Origin: an uncultured Odoribacter sp.
GTDB taxonomy: Bacteria; Bacteroidota; Bacteroidia; Bacteroidales; Marinifilaceae
Assembly (NCBI GenBank): GCA_947176455.1
Contig: CAMWQQ010000095.1
Span: forward strand, 1-6,149
Length of the DNA stretch: 6,149 nt
Direction: 5' to 3'
Every line of letters starts with the position of its first letter. Position 1 is the stretch's first letter. Below the pieces are notes generated by a model. The model was not told where the DNA came from and did no database searches. It saw nothing but the letters and a program-made list of their open reading frames with translations. Of the stretch, positions 1 to 5,682 are shown piece after piece. The position numbers and the translations under genes are program-made.

Positions 1-1400
1 GGCATACCCTCCTCATATACCCACACCCGGCTGAAGCGTTCAATGTCTGCGTCGCTATAAGCCGAAAGAGCCGAAACGAGGTCGTCCCACGTGGCATTGC
101 CATAGGCGTGGTCGTTGAGGTATTTTCTAATGCCCTGCTTGAAGTTTTCCTCGCCTGTTATCTCGGCAAGTTTACCCATCATCAGGGGAGATTTGTTGTA
201 GATGATGTTGTTGTAAATCAGACCGGCATTCTTGAGGTTGTCGAGGGATTGGCGAATAGGGGTGGAGCCGTCAGATCGGTCCTGGTCAAGCGCAGCCGCC
301 ATATAGACCCTTAGCCATTCGAGGTCGTGGTCGAATTCGGGCAAAAGCTTGCGGGTCAGGTGTGCCGCAAAAAAGTTGGCAAAAACCTCTTTGGTCCATA
401 CATCGTCAAACCATTCCATGGTCACGTAATCACCGAACCACATGTGTGCCGTCTCGTGGGCGATGAGTTTGGCGCGGTTTAGGTATTCGGCTCCCGTAGC
501 GTTCTTGCCGAGAAAAATGGTATTGTCGTTGTAGAATGTCGCACCTGTGTGTTCCATGCCACCGAACTGGAAGCCCGGAAGAATCACCAGGTCATATTTG
601 GCAAACGGATAGGCGATACCGGTGTAGTCCTCAAGCTGTTTGAGTGAGCTTTCCACCTGACTGAAAATATCGTCGAGCTGTGCCAGACGGTCGGGATCCG
701 TTTCACGGTAATAGGCTCCGATGGTGCGTCCGTCACGGGTGTGTTGCCGGTAGTCGAATTTACCGGTGGCAAAGGCAAAAAGGTAGGTGCTCAGCGGTTC
801 TGTGGGACCGAACTGAATCGTTCTGGTATGCGATGTCGCATTTTCAACCGACGACACCACGGGTGAATTGCTCACCGCCTTCCATTGCCCGGGCACGGTC
901 AGCGTGAGATGGTAGCTCGCCTTCCTGTCGGGCTGGTCAAAGCAGGGGAAAACCGAGTGGGCACGGTTGGGGACAAAGAGCGTGTACATATAGTCGGGAT
1001 TGCGGTTGAGTGCACGGTTGGCAGAAGTAAATTCAATGCCAACGGTGTTGTGTCCCGCCACAAGGAACTTGGGGGCAATGACGATGTGACCGCTTTGCCA
1101 TACCGGTTTTGCCAAATGGCGACCGTTTACCGTCAGTCGGTTGACCTTTTCTCCGGCAAAGTCAAGTTGCAAGGGCTGACGATCCGGCTTGTAATCAAAG
1201 GTGATTTCTATCGTTCCGTAGGGATTGACACTCGGGAGCGAATCGATATGGAGCGACAGGTGGTAGGCAATATTCGACACGCTCGCTTTGCGTTGGCGCG
1301 CCAATTCGCTGCTCACACCCGATTCAACAATCGTAGCCGAGGTATTTGAAACCAATGAAAATATGACAACACAAAGAAATAGCGGTTTGATTCTCCACAT
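1..1400 (-). CDS. Secreted M1-family zinc aminopeptidase, C-terminus cut off by window edge
   Basis: This is the first 466 codons of a metallopeptidase expected to remove N-terminal residues from peptides in the periplasm or at the cell surface. Seen in the sequence: an N-terminal signal peptide (MWRIKPLFLCVVIFSL, likely cleaved after SNTSA near residue 23), then a beta-rich N-terminal domain. Next comes the substrate-anchoring exopeptidase motif GGMEH at residues 280-284 (549-563). The zinc site HETAH lies at residues 315-319 (444-458), followed after exactly 18 residues by Glu338, so HEXXH-X18-E is complete. Tyr401 (IIYNKSP) is placed like the family's transition-state tyrosine. The M1 consensus is GxMEN; His replaces Asn here. 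ATG at 1398-1400 is chosen because it directly begins the signal peptide. The missing part would be the C-terminal helical domain. It is visibly GC-richer than the 1501-3090 gene (hand count 34/60 at 421-480). The family call is firm; the substrate is unknown. Confidence 0.93.
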   Translation of the reverse strand, partial: MWRIKPLFLCVVIFSLVSNTSATIVESGVSSELARQRKASVSNIAYHLSLHIDSLPSVNPYGTIEITFDYKPDRQPLQLDFAGEKVNRLTVNGRHLAKPVWQSGHIVIAPKFLVAGHNTVGIEFTSANRALNRNPDYMYTLFVPNRAHSVFPCFDQPDRKASYHLTLTVPGQWKAVSNSPVVSSVENATSHTRTIQFGPTEPLSTYLFAFATGKFDYRQHTRDGRTIGAYYRETDPDRLAQLDDIFSQVESSLKQLEDYTGIAYPFAKYDLVILPGFQFGGMEHTGATFYNDNTIFLGKNATGAEYLNRAKLIAHETAHMWFGDYVTMEWFDDVWTKEVFANFFAAHLTRKLLPEFDHDLEWLRVYMAAALDQDRSDGSTPIRQSLDNLKNAGLIYNNIIYNKSPLMMGKLAEITGEENFKQGIRKYLNDHAYGNATWDDLVSALSAYSDADIERFSRVWVYEEGM

Positions 1401-1500
1401 AATCCTGATAATTAAATAGCACTAAAATACTCCATTCTCAAGCCTTAGTTCTTTTATCTTTTGTCCTAACAACATCTTATGTTCTATTTTAACGATTAAA

Positions 1501-3090
1501 CTATCCTATAATTTCCCAATGACCACCTTTATTAGGTCCAACTCTTTTAACAACCCCAGTATCTTGAAGATATTTTATATTAGTAGCTATCCAACGGCGA
1601 GATACTCCAATTTTTTCAGCTATTTCTGAAAAGGTTATATTAGGATTATTCCTAATTTCATTGACAATTTGTAATGCACTTTCTGGTGCACTTTCTGGTG
1701 CACTTTCTGGTGCACTTTCTGGTGCACTTTCTGGTGCACTTTGTAGTGCAGTTTTTAGTGAACCTCGCTTTGAAGCCTTTAATGAACCATCTTTATGAGC
1801 AATGTCAGCAATAATATTTCCAGCAGCTTCATGACATGGGATTGTTATTCTAAAGAAGGTACGGTCTTCATCAGTAACTACAGTTGCTCGTGGTGAACCA
1901 TTATTCTCCAAAACATTCTGAATGGTAGGAATACCTGTGCTACGACCTTCTGTCAAATCCAATTCCTTAAGATATTCCCCAAGTCTGCGGTTGCGATAGC
2001 GTTTGGATACAAGAATCTCACATTTTGAAATATCAGTAGCAGAAATGCTTCTATCTGGGCCACCTACATTTTGTATAGTGATTCCTTGAGGTTCTACTGT
2101 AATCACCACAGGTTCCCATTCACGATAATCTCTGTGATAAAGCGAATTCGTTACACTCTCTTCCAATGCTTGGTATGGATAGGTAAAAAACTTTTGGCTC
2201 CTGCTACTGTCTTTTGGTTTAATCACCGTCTGCATCACAAGCATACGATTGAGATATTCCAATGTCCTATCAATAATCTGTGTAATAGAACCCTTAATAA
2301 CAGGTCCTTCATACAAATTGTTTGGATTATTCAGTCGTCCTTCAGGGAAATATACGACTTCAACCTGTGTACGCTTAAAGAATTTGCTTGGGTCTTCACA
2401 GAACATCATCGCTGCCACATTTCTGAGCATACGATTTTCCTTAGGACCGACATACAAGTCCATTTGCTCTAAAATGTCGTCAAGAGGTTTTGTATATAGT
2501 TCATTGGCAAGTTTGCTACCAACTTTAACCAAATACTCTCGCAATAGAAGCGTTGAAATATCTTCTATCTTGACATCGGGATTACCACGCTCATCAAAAG
2601 GTATACGACATGCCAATTCACGTAACTCATCAAGCACTTCGCCTTTGGCAATTATACTACTTGTGCCACTTCGAATGTAGAAATGTTCTTTTGTATTATT
2701 CTTTGTAGTAACATTTTCAGGTACAGAATAAGGTCTATTAATTCCTGCTGGGCACCAAATCACAAGTACAGACTTACCATCCACCTCCTCCACACTTGTG
2801 CGAGGCATATAATAAGGCGAAATCTTGTTATTGTAACCCACCATTTCCTGAAGAATACCATCCATATTTTCGGTGGGTATTCCTTCCACAGGACGAATTG
2901 CAATTCCTGTTTCTTCATCGGTATCCACACCAACAACGATGTAACCACCTCCAAGGTCATTAAAATCATTCGCGAATGCACATACGCTATGGTATATGCT
3001 TGCAGGATTCCAACCCTTTTTGAACTCAATCCGATTGGATTCTATTTTCTGCTTGTAAAGCAGATCGTTTATGTTTATTGCAAGTGCCAT
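1501..3090 (-). CDS. AlbA_2 / HATPase_c_4 / winged-helix putative transcriptional regulator
   Basis: A 529-residue protein of the COG2865-like group: Schlafen/AlbA_2 N-domain, divergent GHKL ATPase-like middle, C-terminal DNA-binding domain. Residues about 10-150 hold AlbA_2 (ESNRIEFKKGW at 17-27, then VCAFANDF and GGGYIVVGVDTD at 47-58). Residues about 300-420 hold the HATPase_c_4 signature ALEESVTNSLYHRDY (308-322), with NVGG at 341-344, EGRSTGIP at 381-388 and DEDRTFFRITIP at 407-418. Residues 451-472 form a repeated APES linker. Residues 473-529 form a winged helix (ITFSEIAEKIGVSRRWIATNIKYL). Members are usually annotated as putative transcriptional regulators or ATP-binding proteins; their biological role is poorly defined, and some occur in defence or mobile regions. 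It starts three bases after a truncated hipA cistron and probably shares that promoter. It is AT-rich (20 GC of 60 at 2281-2340), suggesting transfer. No clear terminator follows. Confidence 0.88.
   Translation of the reverse strand: MALAININDLLYKQKIESNRIEFKKGWNPASIYHSVCAFANDFNDLGGGYIVVGVDTDEETGIAIRPVEGIPTENMDGILQEMVGYNNKISPYYMPRTSVEEVDGKSVLVIWCPAGINRPYSVPENVTTKNNTKEHFYIRSGTSSIIAKGEVLDELRELACRIPFDERGNPDVKIEDISTLLLREYLVKVGSKLANELYTKPLDDILEQMDLYVGPKENRMLRNVAAMMFCEDPSKFFKRTQVEVVYFPEGRLNNPNNLYEGPVIKGSITQIIDRTLEYLNRMLVMQTVIKPKDSSRSQKFFTYPYQALEESVTNSLYHRDYREWEPVVITVEPQGITIQNVGGPDRSISATDISKCEILVSKRYRNRRLGEYLKELDLTEGRSTGIPTIQNVLENNGSPRATVVTDEDRTFFRITIPCHEAAGNIIADIAHKDGSLKASKRGSLKTALQSAPESAPESAPESAPESAPESALQIVNEIRNNPNITFSEIAEKIGVSRRWIATNIKYLQDTGVVKRVGPNKGGHWEIIG
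1676..1759 (-). repeat. 12-bp in-frame tandem repeat (APES linker)
   Basis: The 12-bp unit GCACTTTCTGGT (plus strand) occurs five times without change at 1676-1735. Two degenerate units follow, GCACTTTGTAGT (1736-1747) and GCAGTTTTTAGT (1748-1759). In the gene direction this encodes five Ala-Pro-Glu-Ser units flanked on both sides by ALQ, so the array could have grown from an ALQS-like ancestor unit. The unit is a multiple of three, so gain or loss of copies changes linker length without a frameshift. It lies exactly between the ATPase-like domain and the winged helix. Confidence 0.95.
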
Positions 3091-3093
3091 ATT

Positions 3094-3234
3094 CTAATCA
3101 ATTATAGGAGAAGGTTCTAATCTTTTTCCTATGAAATCATCTGCATATTCAGATGATGCGGTATTACGGCTACTATCCCAACGGATTGAACCCATCTGTT
3201 GTCCATAAAGATTTACTTTAGCTATGTCTACCAT
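3094..3234 (-). pseudogene. hipA: Truncated HipA toxin N-terminal fragment (46 codons)
   Basis: An ATG-started frame reads MVDIAKVNLYGQQMGSIRWD, continues with SSRNTASSEYADDFIGKRLE and ends PSPIID-stop. This matches the start of the HipA N-terminal (Couple_hipA) domain: A-V-x-L-x-G, G-x-I-x-W/Y-D, then x-Y-x-x-x-F-I-G, then L-x-P-S-P. In intact HipA the PSPI-like motif is normally followed by a Met-Pro stretch and several hundred more residues including the Ser/Thr kinase domain. Here a TAG follows at once and none of the rest is found anywhere in the window, so no kinase can be made. A Bacteroides -7 box lies about 50 bp upstream. The stop is three bases before the ATG of the 1501-3090 gene, so ribosomes could reinitiate there. 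No hipB is recognisable upstream. HipA identity is inferred from remembered family motifs. Confidence 0.72.
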
Positions 3235-3284
3235 TCTGATTCTAAACATTATCATCCATAGCCTAAAATTAAACTATTATACTG

Positions 3285-3292
3285 CAAATATA
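3285..3292 (-). promoter_or_regulatory. Bacteroides-type -7 box for the hipA remnant and AlbA_2 gene
   Basis: On the minus strand TATATTTG is a perfect TAnnTTTG -7 element, followed by GC. It lies about 50 bp upstream of the hipA-remnant ATG. The -33 element is weak: around 3312-3316 the minus strand reads only GCTTAAAA. It is the only good promoter seen upstream of the two-cistron hipA-remnant/AlbA_2 unit. Confidence 0.55.
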
Positions 3293-3382
3293 GTGATAAC
3301 AGTTGAATTTTAAGCTGTATTAGCCAACAACTCTTCTGCTTATCTCGTTGAGGTCTGCGAAAAGGTTAATGGCTCGAATATT

Positions 3383-3396
3383 TTGCCATATGGCAA
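3383..3396. repeat. Perfect 14-bp palindrome TTGCCATATGGCAA
   Basis: TTGCCATATGGCAA is its own reverse complement over all 14 bases, and symmetry ends exactly there. It lies about 90 bp upstream of the minus-strand promoter at 3285-3292. It could be a binding site for a dimeric regulator, such as the operator of a lost hipB, or a chance palindrome. Confidence 0.4.
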
Positions 3397-3520
3397 TCAT
3401 GCAATTATTTCTTATCCGGTTTGGTTTGTTCAAGAACAGAAAATCCGAGACTGTAAATTAAACTGGAAATAAAGTATGTTCGCTTTTAGAAGAGGCGTTG
3501 CAAAGAAATAAATCGGCTTG

Positions 3521-3545
3521 CCTTTGCTCTACTGACTGATCTATG
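3521..3545 (-). pseudogene. Degenerate partial tRNA-Phe copy (tRNA nt 6-30)
   Basis: Plus-strand 3521-3545 (CCTTTGCTCTACTGACTGAT then CTATG) matches 5726-5750 within the tRNA-Phe gene at 23 of 25 positions, in the same orientation. The mismatches are C to T at 3533 and G to T at 3540. It corresponds to tRNA nucleotides 6-30: the last acceptor-stem bases, the whole D-arm and the 5' side of the anticodon stem. Similarity stops at both ends, so it cannot be a functional tRNA. Part of the match (D-arm) is common to many tRNAs, but the CAAAGG extension into the anticodon stem fits this tRNA-Phe. Confidence 0.6.
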
Positions 3546-3600
3546 CCTTATAATCAGTTACTTAGTGGTCGTTTGCATATAGATTGTTTCAAATAAAACA

Positions 3601-3640
3601 CAAATTTTCGGCACTTTTTCTGAATAGTGCCGAAAATTTG
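3601..3640. promoter_or_regulatory. Perfect 15-bp inverted repeat, probable AbiEi operator
   Basis: The left arm CAAATTTTCGGCACT (3601-3615) and right arm AGTGCCGAAAATTTG (3626-3640) are exact reverse complements around a 10-base spacer. The right arm ends one base before the -7 box TACCTTTG, so a protein bound here would cover the promoter. AbiEi antitoxins are known to bind inverted repeats in their own promoter cooperatively and repress the operon; that this repeat is the operator is inference. A hairpin role in RNA is unlikely, because the repeat lies upstream of the expected transcription start. Confidence 0.72.
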
Positions 3641-3641
3641 C

Positions 3642-3649
3642 TACCTTTG
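3642..3649 (+). promoter_or_regulatory. Bacteroides-type -7 box of the abiE operon
   Basis: TACCTTTG is a perfect TAnnTTTG element, 22 bases upstream of the abiEi ATG at 3671, giving a short leader of about 15 bases. The -33 region falls in the spacer of the inverted repeat (TTTTCTG at 3616-3622), an imperfect TTTG match at the usual 19-21 base distance. Confidence 0.75.
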
Positions 3650-3670
3650 CAGACAGAGACAGGATATAAT

Positions 3671-4393
3671 ATGAGTAACGAAACAACGACATCCATACTT
3701 GAATACGCTGAAGTACACCGTGATTTCAGCATGGATGACTTGTTTGCCTATCTTCACGAAAAGGTTGGCATAAGCAGGTCTTCCCTGTCATGGTATCTGT
3801 TCAAGCTCGTGAATGAAAATGCACTGGTTAGAACCGGACGCGGAATGTATGCCAAAGTCATGAAACAGCCCTTTGTTCCTAAGCCCATAGATGAAGTAAG
3901 GGAAATCTATGATTCGTTGCTGGTCAATTTCCCGTTTGCGAAGTTCTGCGTCTATCAGGGGGATATTATCGCACCCTTGCAGCATCATCTTTCTTCCAAC
4001 CGTGTTGTCTATGTGGAAACAGGCAGGGATTCGGCAGAAACGGTTTTCAACTTTTTGAAAGACGGGAACCATGACGTCTATCTGCGACCGGACAAAGATA
4101 TGATTTACCGATATGTAGATATGGACAGCCGTGTCTTATTTGTGAAAAATTTGGTCTCGGAAGCTCCTTTGCAGAAAGTATCAGATGTACCGATGCCTAC
4201 GCTTGAAAAGCTGTTGGTGGATATATTGAGGGATGCGGATTTCTTCTACCTACAAGGTCGTGAAAGCGAGCATATCATTGAAAATGCCTTTAACCTGTAC
4301 GCTGTCAATCGAAATCGGTTATTCAGGTATGCCGGCAGACGTAAGGCAAAAGAAGAGATACTGTCCATATTAGAAAATCTGAACACAAAATGA
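3671..4393 (+). CDS. abiEi: AbiEi-like antitoxin and autorepressor of a type IV toxin-antitoxin system
   Basis: A 240-residue protein. Residues about 6-63 form a winged helix-turn-helix (SILEYAEVHRDFSMDDLFAY, then GISRSSLSWYLFKLVNENAL as the recognition region, and RTGRGMYAKV as the wing). The C-terminal domain includes MPTLEKLLVDILRDADFFYL (184-203), typical of AbiEi-type proteins. In known systems AbiEi represses the operon through its N-domain and counteracts AbiEii through its C-domain without forming a stable complex. The frame is open back to an ATG at 3584, but that start would place the promoter and inverted repeat inside the gene; ATG 3671, just after the -7 box, is preferred. Its stop overlaps the next start (ATGA, 4390-4393), indicating translational coupling. 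It probably belongs to the Bacteroidetes DUF6088/DUF6577-type relatives of AbiEi; the exact Pfam family is not certain. Confidence 0.87.
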   Translation: MSNETTTSILEYAEVHRDFSMDDLFAYLHEKVGISRSSLSWYLFKLVNENALVRTGRGMYAKVMKQPFVPKPIDEVREIYDSLLVNFPFAKFCVYQGDIIAPLQHHLSSNRVVYVETGRDSAETVFNFLKDGNHDVYLRPDKDMIYRYVDMDSRVLFVKNLVSEAPLQKVSDVPMPTLEKLLVDILRDADFFYLQGRESEHIIENAFNLYAVNRNRLFRYAGRRKAKEEILSILENLNTK

Positions 4394-5463
4394 TAAAGAA
4401 AGAGTGTTTTACAACAGAATGGATCGAACAGGTTTCATTCGAACTACATTATAATGACAAGAACCTGATAGAGAAAGTAATCCGTGCCTTGTCCCTGCTT
4501 GAAATGCTGGTCAAAGCCGGGTGTCCGTTGGTTTTTAAGGGCGGAACGGCACTTATGCTCATACTTGGGAAATCTGCTCATCGTCTGTCAATCGACATTG
4601 ATGTTATCTGTCCCCTTGGTACCAACATTGAAGACTATCTGAAATCATTTGCCGATTTCGGTTTCATCAATCTGGAACTTGTGGAACGCAGGCAACGGGA
4701 TGATGCGGATATACCCAAGAGCCATTCCAAGTTTTTCTATCAGATTGCTTACCGGAACGACACCGATGCGCAATCCTATATTCTGCTGGATGTGCTCTAC
4801 GAGGACATTCATTATTTCCGTACCCAACAAATAGCTATCGACTGCCCGTTCATACGGTTGGAAGGAAAACCATTGATGATAACAGTACCGTCCGCAGAAG
4901 ATATTTTGGGCGACAAACTGACGGCTTTCGCTCCCAACACAACTGGAGTACCTTATTACAAGAATGGAAGGTCCTGTTCGATGGAGATAGCCAAGCAACT
5001 TTATGATGTGGGGCGGTTGTTTGAAAATGTTTCAGACCTACAGATTACCAAAGAGGCGTTCCGTAAGATTGCGGTAGTCGAACTTTCATACCGGTCTTTG
5101 GGAACGGACATAGGGCAGGTTTTCAATGACATCCGCCAGACGGCACTTTGTATCTCTACTCGGGGAAAAGCCGGAGAAGGAGACTTCGACCTGATACAAG
5201 ACGGAATCATCCGTGTCAAATCATTCATGTACAAGCAACGTTATCTGATAGATCATGCCATTATTGATGCGGCAAGGGCGGCTTATTTAGCCACGTTAAT
5301 TGAAAAGGGAATCAATGAAATAGAATCTTATTCCAACAACCCTGCCGATATAAAGGATATGGTCATCCAACCTTCGCTGCCCAACAAGCTGAATAAGCTG
5401 AGAAGCAACCTACCGGAAGCCTACTACTATTGGGCAAAAGCGAGTGAGTTATTGGAAGCATGA
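4390..5463 (+). CDS. abiEii: AbiEii/AbiGii-family nucleotidyltransferase toxin
   Basis: A 357-residue protein of the DUF1814 (AbiEii) family, DNA polymerase beta-like nucleotidyltransferases whose activity arrests growth during phage infection; mycobacterial relatives (MenT) add nucleotides to tRNA acceptor ends. Visible motifs: KGGTAL at 50-55 and SIDIDV at 67-72, which together give the GG(S/T)-x-DxD metal site with Asp69 and Asp71; ILLDVLYED with Asp134; the Lys motif in GDKLTAF (Lys176); and a C-proximal KQLYDVGRLF with Asp206. All key acidic and basic residues seem present, so it is probably active, and length is normal. The start overlaps the abiEi stop (ATGA), tying toxin synthesis to antitoxin translation. 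Its own stop overlaps a further ATG at 5460. The cellular target in this organism cannot be told from sequence. Confidence 0.92.
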   Translation: MIKKECFTTEWIEQVSFELHYNDKNLIEKVIRALSLLEMLVKAGCPLVFKGGTALMLILGKSAHRLSIDIDVICPLGTNIEDYLKSFADFGFINLELVERRQRDDADIPKSHSKFFYQIAYRNDTDAQSYILLDVLYEDIHYFRTQQIAIDCPFIRLEGKPLMITVPSAEDILGDKLTAFAPNTTGVPYYKNGRSCSMEIAKQLYDVGRLFENVSDLQITKEAFRKIAVVELSYRSLGTDIGQVFNDIRQTALCISTRGKAGEGDFDLIQDGIIRVKSFMYKQRYLIDHAIIDAARAAYLATLIEKGINEIESYSNNPADIKDMVIQPSLPNKLNKLRSNLPEAYYYWAKASELLEA

Positions 5464-5525
5464 AGTTTTACGAACATCGAATGGAAAAGATAAAAGCCGT
5501 ATTAAATCGTTTCCCGTCTTTGTGA
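5460..5525 (+). CDS. Possible short third cistron of the abiE operon (21 codons)
   Basis: An ATG at 5460-5462 overlaps the abiEii stop as ATGA, the same junction used between abiEi and abiEii. It opens a 21-codon frame beginning MKFYEHRMEKIKAVLNRFPS, followed by Leu and TGA. The composition is protein-like (charged, amphipathic), but 21 residues is very short and I recognise no family. It may be the stump of a third operon gene lost when the downstream side was rearranged near the tRNA gene, a genuine micropeptide, or chance. No coding signal continues in any frame beyond 5525. Confidence 0.3.
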   Translation: MKFYEHRMEKIKAVLNRFPSL

Positions 5526-5589
5526 ACTCGTAGCATTAATGGGTGTTTATAGCAAATGATTGATATTGAGGCATTCATTATGAATTTCC

Positions 5590-5610
5590 GGTTGACGTCC
5601 TGGTTGACGT
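5590..5610 (+). repeat. 9-bp direct repeat GGTTGACGT
   Basis: GGTTGACGT occurs at 5590-5598 and again at 5602-5610, a 12-base period, followed by a third partial TTGAC (5610-5614). It lies between the abiE operon and the tRNA-Phe terminator. The rest of 5526-5640 shows nothing else supportable. Closely spaced short repeats beside a tRNA can be recombinase arm sites, but this is only a possibility. Confidence 0.4.
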
Positions 5611-5640
5611 TGACCCTCGAAATCGCCCCTAAAACGGAAT

Positions 5641-5673
5641 AAAAAAAGAAGCAATCACTTTCGTAACTGCTTC
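5641..5673 (-). terminator. Rho-independent terminator of tRNA-Phe
   Basis: On the minus strand GAAGCAGTTAC, a GAAA tetraloop and GTGATTGCTTC form an 11-bp stem with two G-T wobbles (5648-5673), followed by seven T residues (5641-5647) and ATT. It starts ten bases beyond the tRNA 3' end. On the plus strand the same hairpin is followed by TCTCTTT, so it may also weakly stop abiE transcripts from the other side. Confidence 0.88.
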
Positions 5674-5682
5674 TCTTTGAGG

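Larger units (their letters stand above)
3293..3600. other. Gene-poor stretch with decayed-looking open frames
   Basis: No intact gene is supported here. On the plus strand, 3314-3472 is open for 52 codons without an ATG and has a plausible protein composition (for example SAYLVEVCEKVNG and AIISYPVWFVQEQKI). Another plus frame, 3462-3538, gives a short run including SLLEEALQRNKSA before a stop. On the minus strand the overlapping frame reads MIAIWQNIRAINLFADLNEI before stopping at GVVG-like residues and TAA. These may be scraps of a lost gene or mobile element, but I recognise none of them. The stretch also holds the palindrome at 3383-3396 and the tRNA-like fragment at 3521-3545. Confidence 0.35.

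Noticed and set aside
885..1349. Plus-strand open frame of 154 codons across the aminopeptidase gene
   Set aside because: It is the antisense shadow of the M1 gene, whose motifs and signal peptide are unmistakable on the minus strand.
1422..1429. TATTTTAG on the minus strand as a -7 box for the aminopeptidase
   Set aside because: It has one mismatch to TAnnTTTG and no TTG/TTTG at the 19-21 base distance; too weak to call, though its position 22 bases before the ATG is reasonable.
1470..1500. Small inverted repeat AACAT/ATGTT after the AlbA_2 gene as a terminator
   Set aside because: It is only a 5-bp stem with a 3-base loop and no following T-run on the minus strand.
1676..1759. Possible CRISPR array because of regular repeats
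   Set aside because: The 12-bp units are directly contiguous with no spacers and are in frame inside a coding gene.
2071..3120. Several plus-strand open frames across the AlbA_2 gene
   Set aside because: They are antisense shadows; their Cys/His/Ile-rich composition is not protein-like and the minus strand holds the AlbA_2 and HATPase motifs.
3136..3157. 8-bp inverted repeat ATCATCTG/CAGATGAT with 6-base loop
   Set aside because: It lies inside the HipA-derived codons (ASSEYADDF) and is explained by coding sequence; no T-run follows, so it is not a terminator.
3584..3670. Upstream 29-codon extension of abiEi starting at ATG 3584
   Set aside because: It would place the perfect inverted repeat and the -7 box inside the coding region; ATG 3671 follows the promoter at a normal distance and begins the winged helix.
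5556..5642. 28-codon frame MIDIEAFIMNFRLTSW... ending at TAA just before the terminator
   Set aside because: It has no recognisable similarity, no promoter or start signal, and its Leu-Thr-rich part comes from the GTTGACGT direct repeat.
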